Below, piece by piece: positions 24,575 to 34,084 of a stretch of DNA of 64,000 nucleotides; the stretch's first letter is position 1; the number at the start of each line of letters is the position of its first letter. The position numbers were made by a program, and so were the translations under genes. The notes below the pieces were generated by a model that searched no databases, was not told where the DNA came from, and worked only from the letters and a program-made list of their open reading frames with translations. Source of the DNA: Salticus scenicus (lineage: Eukaryota > Arthropoda > Arachnida > Araneae > Salticidae); the NCBI GenBank assembly GCA_963930645.1, contig OZ005652.1, forward strand, positions 356,979,602 to 357,043,601, read 5' to 3'.

Positions 24575-25049
24575 TGTATTGCAAACAAAAGGCTAAATTT
24601 CTCCTGAACTGGAACACCGATATGTTTTATTGTGGATTCATTCTAAAGCTTGTGGAATGGAGAGGTTTTTGGTAGATTTCACCGATTGCACCTTGAACAG
24701 TGTTTGCAGAATTGCCGGTTAGAGAATTTGACGACAACTCGATTTTAAACTTCGCCAATGTTTTAGCGCTTGTACCTCGTGGTCAAATTAAGGTATCGAG
24801 ATGTAAATGGTGTCACCCGATAGGTTTTTTCTGCCCTTTCGAAATATGGGCTTATTTTGCGTGTAAGGGTTTCAAAAATCTCACAAATTTGGGTTTTTTC
24901 AGACGGGATGGAAAAAAACAAATTTTTCTTCTGTCTACCATAACTCGGAAAAGTTTAGAGATAGGACAGGGTTTCTATTGTGTTTCATGCTCCACATGGG
25001 CTGTTCTATCACCTCCTTTCATTTGGCAGATTATGTCAAACTCACCGTG
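24575..25049 (-). repeat. Terminal inverted repeat, right
   Basis: Mirror of 22256-22735. The open frame across it on the plus strand is a by-product of the repeat, not a gene. Confidence 0.85.
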
Positions 25050-25157
25050 TATATACGGACAAAATTATATGACAAGTAAACTCAAAAACATTGAACAGAA
25101 ACTTTTAAAAACAAAACAGAAACTTCTCATTTTTCATTGCCCTAAATGAAGTGGTGG

Positions 25158-25226
25158 GCTCCCCTGAAGATGGCCTTCTTGTGTTTTGGCATTACTTTTC
25201 ATTTAATATCAGTTTGTTTATATATA
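25158..25226 (-). repeat. Outer inverted repeat, right arm
   Basis: ggctcccctgaagatggcct...cagtttgtttatatat mirrors 21963-22035. Confidence 0.65.
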
Positions 25227-25246
25227 TAAACAGTAATATAAATGTA

Positions 25247-25284
25247 CAGTCGGTAACAAAAGTGTCCGAACACTAGCAAAAATT
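25247..25284 (+). mobile_element. Hairpin MITE (Tc1-like ends), left fragment
   Basis: cagtcggtaacaaaagtgtc... preceded by TA (25245-25246). It is the reverse complement of the terminal part of 40002-40173. The missing middle lies beyond two later insertions; fragments 25247-25284, 33414-33420 and 40006-40173 add up to about 213 bp. Confidence 0.85.
25272..25284 (+). repeat. 13-bp target duplication of the Penelope-like array (left)
   Basis: actagcaaaaatt occurs here and at 33401-33413, exactly bracketing the Penelope-like array. Confidence 0.85.
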
Positions 25285-25364
25285 AATAGCAGGAGACTTG
25301 GCGTTGGAATATTAAAACAGGAATAAACTACTACGTCAGAAACGCCAAAGAAAAATTATTGAGG

Positions 25365-25410
25365 TGCATACAGCTGTTTCGGTAGCTTAAAGCGTACCGT
25401 CTGCAGTGCA
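25365..25410 (-). ncRNA. Hammerhead ribozyme relic in the pLTR of copy 1
   Basis: Same layout as 30576-30621, but the core reads ctgcaga instead of ctgaaga, replacing a conserved A of the CUGANGA box. It is therefore probably inactive. Confidence 0.5.
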
Positions 25411-25550
25411 AAAAGAATTCTGAATCTGGAGAAGTGCTCTTATATATAGGAGAGGGACCGGATTTAGTTCAACCAATAGGATTACGGAAGAGGTGGGGAG
25501 TGTGGCCAATAGGAAATAAGGAATGTGTAGTTGTGTAAACAGTAGAAAAA

Positions 25551-27861
25551 TTAAGGAAATGTGGACTGAATGTAAAATTTCAAACAATCAGACAAATAGG
25601 GAACAGCGAAATCACAATTTACAAGGTTTTTAAAATTTTTATAAATATGAAAAGCTTCAAAGAAATCGAGTTCATGAATGGATTTAGGTCTGCAAATTAT
25701 TTTAGCTGAATTAAATTTAAAATTATGGTTTTCCTCCCAGCAATGTTTAGAAATAGCCGATTTATTGGTTTCTTGTTTGCGGACGTAATTCATATGTTCT
25801 TTTAGACGAAATTTAAGACTGCGTTTAGTTTGGCCAATATATGATAAACCACACTGACAGGAAATACTATAAATGCCCCAAGAATTATGCATATCAATAG
25901 GATCTTTTAACTGAGAAAAGGTGAGTTTATTGGAAGGCGAAAATATTATTTTAAAATCATATTGTTTGAGAATTTTAGCTATGGTTTGACTGGTTTTAGA
26001 AAAATAGGGTAAAACAATACTGATATTAGATGTGACTGATTTAGTAGACGAAATACGAGGGAGTTGTAATTTTGTCTATAATGGAAGGGTCATAACCTCT
26101 GTCAATTGCGATGGCTTTCAGGTATTTAATTTCAGATTTCAATAAAATAGGATTTGAACAAATATTAAGGGCACGGTTTACAAAAGTATAGAAAGCAGCC
26201 ATTTATTGGTTAGGTGGGTGACATGAACGCGCATGGGGAGGAAGGGAGACTGCAAAATTTTTACGATAGACAGTGGTTGAAAATCCATTTACAGTGCGAG
26301 AGACGAGGGTATCAAGAAATGGAAGGGAGCCATTATTTTCTATTTCATACGTAAACTGGATATTACTGTCAATTGAATTTAAGGTTTCTAAGACATGGTC
26401 AATATTGTGATGAGATATGTCGATAAGCGTGAAGGTGTCGTCAACGTAACGGGTCCAAAAAGAAAAAGATATTTTCTTAAAAAGCTTGCTTTCGAAATAG
26501 GGCATGTAAATGTCTGTGAGAATTGGGGAGAGAGGGGTACCCATGGCTAAACCTTCAGACTGACGATAGAATTTATTTTGGAAAGAAAAAGTGGTTTGTG
26601 ATAAACAAATGCGGGTAAGAGAAATTAATTCTTGTATTTCGAAAGAGGTGAAATGAAATTATTTTAATCTATTTTCGAGACAGCAGAGGGCGCCACTTGT
26701 TGGAACATTAGTGAAAAGAGATTTTACATCAAAAGAAACCATAGTGAGATTAGTGTGAGGGCAGTTTTGAATATTTTTTGCAAAATTTATGGAATTCTTA
26801 ACAGTATAACTATTAGCAGCAAGAAGTGGAGCAAAAATTGTGGTGAGAAATTTAGCTAGATTATAGGAAGCAGTACCGATATTAGAGACTATTGGACGAA
26901 ATGGAATATTGGGTTTGTGAACTTTTGGTAAAGCATAAAATCTGGCACAACTAGCAATAGAAGGGATAAGATGGGATTTAGTCGAGTTCAATAACAATTG
27001 GCAAAATTTTATGGCAGATTTAATTTTATTTAATTCTTGAGGAGAGGGGTCACGGGGCAGAGGAATGTATGGGCCATCATTAAGTAGTTCGGTAACACTT
27101 TCGATGTATTGTTTTTTATCCAAAATAACAATCTGACCACCTTTATCAGCTTTAGTAATGATGATATTTTCATAAGATTTTAATTCCTTCAAGGCGTTTT
27201 TTTCTGCAGGGCTGAGATTTGATTTAAAATTTTTAGAGTTGAAATTGGCATTATTAAGGATTAAATGACGAAGATTTTCTTTCTGTTGGTCAGTCAGTCG
27301 AGAATTTTTGAAAGCTTTTTCAACCGGTGCAATTAACTGAGGAAAAGAAGGAGGTTTAGAAATGGCAAAATTTGAATTGAGTTTGAGAACAGAATATTGG
27401 CTATTGGAAATATCAGTACTGGAAAGATTAACGATTGCATTTTTATTGACAACAGGTAAGTCGTTCGAATGAATAGGACTCTGTGAATTACGAAGCCGGG
27501 TGAATTTATCATGTAATTTAATTGAGTGTTTGCGAGAACGGTTGTCACAATGAATCCAGGAATTGTGATTAATCAACATAAAATTAGGACGTTCAAAAGC
27601 TAACTTTAAGTGGAGAAACAATAAATCTTTTTCAATTTTGGCGATGTTGGTACGAGTTTCCTTAATAACTGCACGGAGAATATTAAAATGAGACCTGAGT
27701 ACTGCTTTGTTTACAAAACTGGAACCAGAAATATTGCATTTCAGTTGAATTAATTTAGGGATAATTCGGTGTCTCTTGCATTGTAAAAGGAATTTTAGGC
27801 GGTTGAGGGCACGGAACTTTTTAGTACGTAGACGGTAGAAACGATTAACTAATTTGCACAT
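25551..27861 (-). pseudogene. Penelope-like ORF, copy 1 (RT plus GIY-YIG), broken
   Basis: Starts with ATG at 27861 and is open for about 400 residues through the N-terminal region, the fingers (ITKADKGGQIVILDKKQY) and the first palm motif (SFDVKSLFTNVP). At 26659 a TAA replaces the Glu codon present in the other copies. Further stops or shifts: a TAA at the Lys after PPNQ near 26203, and an 11-base deletion near 26075 that shifts the frame. The YVDD box (RYVDDTFTLID) and the GIY-YIG region (GIYSISCQCGLSYIGQ) remain readable in pieces, ending at TAA 25551-25553. Its A tract at about 27197-27203 has seven As and keeps the frame, unlike both plus-strand copies. Confidence 0.9.
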
Positions 27862-28092
27862 TTTGAAAACAAGAAAAAGGCTCAAAATATTACTGACCTG
27901 ATCTCCCCCTCATATGAGGCTTCTCAGACCAGGTTGCTCAGTAACAATATGAGCAGAAGACCAATAACACAACTAAGCCCGTATAAGCTTAACAAATAAT
28001 AGCAGGAGACTTGGCGTTGGAATATTAAAACAGGAATAAACTACTACGTCAGAAACGCCAAAGAAAAATTATTGAGGTGCATACAGCTGTTC
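27862..28092 (-). repeat. 5' pseudo-LTR of copy 1
   Basis: Repeats the 25285-25380 sequence (aatagcaggagacttggcg ... cagctgtt), then leads into the ORF. It begins close to the ribozyme cleavage position, which suggests an RNA 5' end made by self-cleavage. Confidence 0.75.
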
Positions 28093-30316
28093 CCTATTTG
28101 TCTGATTGTTGGAAATTTTACATTCAGTCCACATTTCCTTAATTTTTCTACTGTTTACACAGTACTCAGGTCTCATTTTAATATTCTCCGTGCAATTATT
28201 AAGGAAACTCATACCAACATCGCCAAAATTGAAAAAGATTTATTGTTTCTCCACTTAAAGTTAGCTTTTGAACGTCCTAATTTTATGTTGATTGATCACA
28301 ATTCCTGGATTCATTGTGACAACCGTTCTCGCAAACACTCAATTAAATTACATGATAAATTCACCCGGCTTCACAGAGTCCTATTCATTCGAACGACTTA
28401 CCTGTTGTCAATAAAAATGCAATCGTTAATCTTTCCAGTACTGATATTTCCAATAGTCAATATTCTGTTCTCAAACTCAATTCAAATTTTGCCATTTCTA
28501 AACCTCCTTCTTTTCCTCAGTTAATTGCACCGGTTGAAAAAGCTTTCAAAAATTCTCGACTGACTGACCAACAGAAAGAAAATCTTCGTCATTTAATCCT
28601 TAATAATGCCAATTTCAACTCTAAAAATTTTAAATCAAATCTCAGCCCTGCAGAAAAAACGCCTTGAAGGAATTAAAATCTAATGAAAATATCATCATTA
28701 GTAAAGCTGATAAAGGTGGTCAGATTGTTATTTTGGATAAAAAACAATACTTCGAAAGTGTTACCGAACTACTTAATGATGGACCATACATTCCTCTGCC
28801 CCGTGACCCCTCTCCTCAAGAATTAAATAAAATTAAATCTGCCATAAAATCTTGCCCCTTGTTATTGAACTCGACTAAATCCCATCTTATTCCTTCTATT
28901 GCTAATTGTGCCAGATTTTATGCTTTACCAAAAGTTCACAAACCCAATATTCCATTTCGTCCAATAGTCTCTAATATCGGTACAGCTTCCTATAATCTAG
29001 CTAAATTTCTCACCACAATTTTTGCTCCACTTCTTGCTGCTAATAGTTATACTGTTAAGAATTCCATAAATTTTGCAAAAAATATTCAAAACTGCCCTCA
29101 CACTAATCTCACTATGGTTTCTTTTGATGTAAAATCTCTTTTCACTAATGTTCCAACAAGTGGCGCCCTATGCTGTCTCGAAAATAGATTAAAAGAGTTT
29201 CATTTCACCTCTTTCGAAATACAAGAATTAATTTCTCTTACCCGCATATGTTTATCACAAACCACTTTTTCTTTCCAAAATAAATTCTATCGTCAGTCTG
29301 AAGGTTTAGCCATGGGTTCCCCTCTATCCCCAATTCTCGCAGACATTTACATGCACTATTTCGAAAGCAAGCTTTTTAAGAAAATATCTTTTCCTTTTTG
29401 GACCCGTTACGTTGACGACACCTTCACGTTTATCGACATATCTCATCACAATATTGACCATGTCTTAGAAACCTTAAATTCAATTGACAGTAATATCCAG
29501 TTTACGTATGAAATAGAAAATAATGGCTCCCTTCCATTTCTTGATACCCTCGTCTCTCGCACTGTAAATGGATTTTCAACCACTGTCTATCGTAAAAATT
29601 TTGCAGTCTCCCTTCCTCCCCATGCGCGTTCATGTCACCCACCTAACCAAAAAATGGCTGCTTTCTATACTTTTGTAAACCGTGCCCTTAATATTTGTTC
29701 AAATCCTATTTTATTGAAATCTGAAATTAAATACCTGAAAGCCATCGTAATTGACAGAGGTTATGACCCTTCCATTATAGACAAAGCTACCCAAAAATTA
29801 CAACTCCCTCGTATTTCGTCTACTAAATCAGTCACATCTAATATCAGTATTGTTTTACCCTATTTTTCTAAAACCAGTCAAACCATAGCTAAAATTCTCA
29901 AACAATATGATTTTAAAATAATATTTTCGCCTTCCAATAAACTCACCTTTTCTCAGTTAAAAGATCCTATTGATATGCATAATTCTAGGGGCATTTATAG
30001 TATTTCCTGTCAGTGTGGTTTATCATATATTGGCCAAACTAAACGCAGTCTTAAATTTCGTCTAAAAGAACATATGAATTACGTCCGCAAACAAGAAACC
30101 AATAAATCGGCTATTTCTAAACATTGCTGGGAGGAAAATCATAATTTTAAATTTAATACAGCTAAAATAATTTGCAGACCTAAATCCATTCATGAACTCG
30201 ATTTCTTTGAAGCTTTTCATATTTATAAAAATTTTAAAAACCTTGTAAATTGTGATTTCGCTGTTCCCTATTTGTCTGATTGTTGGAAATTTTACATTCA
30301 GTCCACATTTCCTTAA
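28093..30316 (+). pseudogene. Penelope-like ORF, copy 2, rearranged and frameshifted
   Basis: Opens with a misplaced 71-base piece of the ORF 3' end and tail (28093-28163), then jumps into the ORF at SHFNILRAIIKETHTN. A 7-base deletion near 28369 and a six-A tract at about 28652-28657 (seven in copy 1) break the N-terminal frame. From about 28664 it is open for 550 residues: KADKGGQIVILDKKQY, the palm motif SFDVKSLFTNVP, GSPLSPILADIYM, the YVDD active site, and a C-terminal GIY-YIG nuclease (GIYSISCQCGLSYIGQTKRS) followed by an HCWEENHNF motif, ending in TAA at 30316. RT and nuclease residues look intact, but the N-terminus is not. Confidence 0.9.
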
Positions 30317-30440
30317 TTTTTTGCGTAAATACGGGCTAGGACCCCTTAGAAAGACCCCCACGGAGGGCATTCCCCCTCTAGGCCTAGGACACATCAGGAG
30401 TCAATCGGCCTTAAATCCTACAACCAAATCCTTAATTTTT
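30310..30440 (+). mobile_element. 107-bp insertion with 12-bp target duplication in a pLTR
   Basis: 30322-30428 is absent from the equivalent place in copy 3 and is bracketed by tccttaattttt on both sides (30310-30321, 30429-30440). It holds GC-richer sequence (ctaggaccccttagaaagac) and ends ...ctacaaccaaa. A short retroposon is likely; family unknown. Confidence 0.75.
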
Positions 30441-30837
30441 CTACTGTTTACACAGCTACACATTCCTTATTTCCTATTGGCCACACTCCCCACCTCTTCC
30501 GTAATCCTATTGGTTGAACTAAATCCGGTCCCTCTCCTATATATAAGAGCACTTCTCCAGATTCAGAATTCTTTTTGCACTGAAGACGGTACGCTTTAGG
30601 CTACCGAAACAGCTGTATGCACCTCAATAATTTTTCTTTGGCGTTTCTGACGTATTAGTTTATTCCTGTTTTAATATTCCAACGCCAAGTCTCCTGCTAT
30701 TATTTGTTAAGCTTATACGGGCTTAGTTGTGTTATTGGTCTTCTGCTCATATTGTTACTGAGCAACCTGGTCTCAGAAGCCTCATATGAGGGGGAGATTA
30801 GGTCAGTTATATTTTGAGCCTTTTTCTTGTTTTCAAA
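30441..30837 (+). repeat. Pseudo-LTR between copies 2 and 3
   Basis: Shared tail of copy 2 and leader of copy 3. Contains ctcctatatataagagcac (TATA-like), the hammerhead candidate, and gcttatacgggcttagttgt... leading to the ORF. Confidence 0.8.
30576..30621 (+). ncRNA. Candidate minimal type I hammerhead ribozyme
   Basis: Read in order: stem I strand tgca; core ctgaaga (fits CUGANGA); one extra c; stem II ggta / tacc around a ten-base loop; core gaaa; a tiny self-complementary stem III (acagctgt); the U-A cleavage dinucleotide; then stem I strand tgca. Penelope-like elements are known to carry hammerheads with very short stem III in their pLTRs, possibly acting as dimers. The extra base before stem II and the four-base inner stem I are the weak points. 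Confidence 0.6.
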
Positions 30838-33160
30838 ATGTTCAAATTAGTTAATCGTTTCTACCGTCTACGTACTAAAAAGTTCCGTGCCTTTAACCGT
30901 CTAAAATTCCTTTTACAATGCAAGAGACACCGCATTATCCCTAAATTCATTCAACTGAAATGCAATATTTCTGGTTCCAGTTTTGTAAACAAAGAAGTAC
31001 TCAGGTCTCATTTTAATATTCTCCGTGCAGTTATTAAGGAAACTCGTACCAACATCGCCAAAATTGAAAATGATTTATTGTTTCTCCACTTAAAGTTAGC
31101 TTTTGAACGTCCTAATTGTATGTTGATTGATCACAATTCCTGGATTCATTGTGACAACCGTTCTCGCAAACACTCAATTAAATTACATGATAAATTCACC
31201 CGGCTTCGTAATTCACAGAGTCCTATTCATTCGAACGACTTACCTGTTGTCAAAAAAAATGCAATCGTTAATCTTTCCAGCACTGATATTTCCAATAGTC
31301 AATATTCTGTTCTCAAACTCAATTCAAATTTTGCCATTTCTAAACCTCCATCTTTTCCTCAGTTAATTCCACCGGTTGAAAAAGCTTTCAAAAATTCTCG
31401 ACTGACTGACCAACAGAAAGAAAATCTTCGTCATTTAATCCTTAATAATGCCAATTTCAACTCTAAAAATTTTAAATCAAATCTCAGCCCTGCAGAAAAA
31501 AAACGCCTTGAAGGAATTAAAATCTAATGAAAATATCATCATTACTAAAGCTGATAAAGGTGGTCAGATTGTTATTTTGGATAAAAAACAATACATCGAA
31601 AGTGTTACCGAACTACTTAATGATGGCCCATTCATTCCTCTGCCCCGTGACCCCTCTCCTCAAGAATTAAATAAAATTAAATCTGCCATAAAATCTTGCC
31701 CCTTGTTATTGAACTCGACTAAATCCCATCTTATCCCTTCTATTGCTAATTGTGCCAGATTTTATGCTTTACCAAAAGTTCACAAACCCAATATTCCATT
31801 TCGTCCAATAGTCTCTAATATCGGTACTGCTTCCTATAATCTAGCTAAATTTCTCACCACAATTTTTTCTCCACTTCTTGCTGCTAATAGTTATACTGTT
31901 AAGAATTCCATAAATTTTGCAAAAAATATTCAAAACTGCCCTCACACTAATCTCACTATGGTTTCTTTTGATGTAAAATCTCTTTTCACTAATGTTCCAA
32001 CAAGTGGCGCCCTCTGCTGTCTCGAAAATAGATTAAAAGAGTTTCATTTCACCTCTTTCGAAATACAAGAATTAATTTCTCTTACCCGCATTTGTTTATC
32101 ACAAACCACTTTTTCTTTCCAAAATAAATTCTATCGTCAGTCTGAAGGTTTAGCCATGGGTTCCCCTCTCTCCCCAATTCTCGCAGACATTTACATGCCC
32201 TATTTCGAAAGCAAGCTTTTTAAGAAAATATCTTTTCCTTTTTGGACCCGTTACGTTGACGACACCTTCACGCTTATCGACATATCTCATCACAATATTG
32301 ATCATGTCTTAGAAACCTTAAATTCAATTGACAGTAATATCCAGTTTACATATGAAATAGAAAATAATGGCTCCCTTCCATTTCTTGATACCCTCGTCTC
32401 TCGCACTGTAAATGGATTTTCAACCACTGTCTATTGTAAAAATTTTGCAGTCTCCCTTCCTCCCCATGCGCGTTCATGTCACCCACCTAACCAAAAAATG
32501 GCTGCTTTCTATACTTTTGTAAACCGTGCCCTTAATATTTGTTCAAATCCTATTTTATTGAAATCTGAAATTAAATACCTGAAAGCCATCGCAATTGACA
32601 GAGGTTATGACCCTTCCATTATAGACAAAGCTATCCAAAAATTACAACTCCCTCGTATTTCGTCTACTAAATCATTCACATCTAATATCAGTATTGTTTT
32701 ACCCTATTTTTCTAAAACCAGTCAAACCATAGCTAAAATTCTCAAACAATATGATTTTAAAATAATATTTTCGCCTTCCAATAAACTCACCTTTTCTCAG
32801 TTAAAAGATCCTATTGATATGCATAATTCTTGGGGCATTTATAGTTTTTCCTGTCAGTGTGGTTTATCATATATTGGCCAAACTAAACGCAGTCTTAAAT
32901 TTCGTCTAAAAGAACATATGAATTACGTCCGCAAACAAGAAACCAATAAATCGGCTATTTCTAAACATTGCTGGGAGGAAAATCATAATTTTAAATTTAA
33001 TTCAGCTAAAATAATTTGCAGACCTAAATCCATTCATGAACTCGATTTCTTTGAAGCTTTTCATATTTATAAAAATTTTAAAAACCTTGTAAATTGTGAT
33101 TTCGCTGTTCCCTATTTGTCTGATTCTTGGAAATTTTACATTCAGTCCACATTTCCTTAA
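30838..33160 (+). pseudogene. Penelope-like ORF, copy 3 (RT plus GIY-YIG), one frameshift
   Basis: About 770 residues from ATG 30838 if the single frameshift is ignored; I chose this ATG over an upstream in-frame TTG. N-terminal basic region (RFYRLRTKKFRAFNRLKFLL), then at the A tract 31496-31503 an eighth A shifts the frame. Beyond it the reading is continuous: KADKGGQIVILDKKQY, FYALPKVHKPNIPFRPIVSN, SFDVKSLFTNVP, GLAMGSPLSPILADIYM and the YVDD active site (32252-32263), then GIY (32834-32842) and YIG (32870-32878) with the downstream KRSLKFRLKEH arginine helix. In the family, RT copies the RNA while the GIY-YIG enzyme nicks the target. It is the best preserved copy and one base away from an open frame. 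Confidence 0.92.
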
Positions 33161-33400
33161 TTTTTCTACTGTTTACACAGCTACACATTCCTTATTTCCT
33201 ATTGGCCACACTCCCCACCTCTTCCGTAATCCTATTGGTTGAACTAAATCCGGTCCCTCTCTTATATATAAGAGCACTTCTCCAGATTCAGAATTCTTTT
33301 TGCACTGAAGACGGTACGCTTTAGGCTACCGAAACAGCTGTATGCAACTCAATTATTTTTCTTTGGCGTTTCTGACGTAGTAGTTTATTCCTGTTTTAAT
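33161..33400 (+). repeat. 3' pseudo-LTR of copy 3
   Basis: Near-identical to 30432-30672 but stops at gttttaat, about 27 bases short of the internal pLTR, at the junction with the target duplication. Confidence 0.8.
33301..33346 (+). ncRNA. Candidate hammerhead ribozyme in the 3' pLTR
   Basis: Core bases identical to 30576-30621 (ctgaaga, gaaa, ta). Only the flank beyond stem I differs (tgcaactc for tgcacctc). Confidence 0.6.
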
Positions 33401-33413
33401 ACTAGCAAAAATT
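33401..33413 (+). repeat. 13-bp target duplication of the Penelope-like array (right)
   Basis: actagcaaaaatt, identical to 25272-25284. The following cctatag continues the MITE. Confidence 0.85.
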
Positions 33414-33420
33414 CCTATAG

Positions 33421-34052
33421 TGTTACAAAATTGTAAATAATTGTGTTTATTTTTGTATAAATTCTTTCAAAGAGGCTTAGTAAGTTGATAAATTGCTAAT
33501 TTTGTGCATTTCTAGTCGTTTTAGCGTTGAAATAGCCTTAATTTCCCTTAAAAACACATTAAAAAGCCCCAATAAGGCAGGTAATGGATTTGGCGCCAAA
33601 TTTGGCGACTTTTTCCCACCTTGGCGATTTTTTTTGGCGACCTTGGCGAGAAAATCCTTATTAGGGATATACCAAATATGGAAGCTGTAAGTTGATTGGT
33701 TGACCACTTTCTAGAGTTTTCTCGAAAAATCTGGGTTCCATGGAACAGTATATAAGGAGCGCTTCTCGCCAAGGCAGTCAGAGTCAGTTCATTTCTCATC
33801 CAGCTTCGCTAATGCTTGCATTGCGTTGAGCCTCTTTGAAAGAGACTTGCTTTAAGTGTTATTGCTATACAGTTTGTACTGTGGATTTGCTATTGACAGC
33901 TGTTGTTTTAGCTGTGTTTACTGGTGGAATTGAAGCTGATACTTGGTTTATAGAACTGTATTTTTCGGGAACTTTCTGTGAATAAATTACTGAATTTTTG
34001 TAAGTTTGGCCTTTCATTCTCGGACAACTCACGAACCTCCAAGTACGCAACA
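33421..34052 (+). repeat. Gypsy-B 5' LTR
   Basis: 632 bp, tgttacaaaa...acgcaaca. Contains a TATA box (tatataa, 33749-33755) and aataaa at 33981-33986. By hand it differs from the 3' LTR at about 16 positions (about 97.5% identity). A TGG-initiated primer-binding candidate begins at 34057 (tggtgtcaggagtgggg). Confidence 0.93.
33749..33755 (+). promoter_or_regulatory. TATA box of the Gypsy-B 5' LTR
   Basis: tatataa in cagtatataaggagcgc; the same element is conserved in the 3' LTR at 39698-39704. Confidence 0.7.
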
Positions 34053-34084
34053 CTTCTGGTGTCAGGAGTGGGGTTTGTCTGTGA

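Larger units (their letters stand above)
22256..25049 (-). mobile_element. Long-TIR Tc1/mariner-superfamily transposon (Tc3-like)
   Basis: Two inverted repeats of about 480 bp (22256-22735 and about 24575-25049) share, at perhaps 80-85% by eye, blocks such as ggtgagtttgacataatctg and gcgctaaaacattggcgaag. Both ends abut TA. Between them lies a transposase relic on the minus strand. Long terminal repeats of this size are known in Tc3-type elements. The arms have diverged, so the insertion is old and probably dead. Confidence 0.85.
25285..33400. mobile_element. Penelope-like retroelement array (three copies)
   Basis: One inverted copy (25285-28092, minus), a rearranged copy (28093-30316 and its pLTR, plus) and a nearly full copy (ORF 30838-33160, plus) insert as one unit inside the MITE. 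Tandem and inverted partial copies with pseudo-LTRs are a known habit of Penelope-like elements. Confidence 0.9.

Noticed and set aside
24700..25149. 149-codon ORF on the plus strand
   Set aside because: It runs along a terminal inverted repeat of the Tc3-like element and has no protein features.
33477..33799. ORFs inside the Gypsy-B LTRs (both strands)
   Set aside because: Chance frames duplicated by the LTRs; the region is promoter and untranslated sequence.
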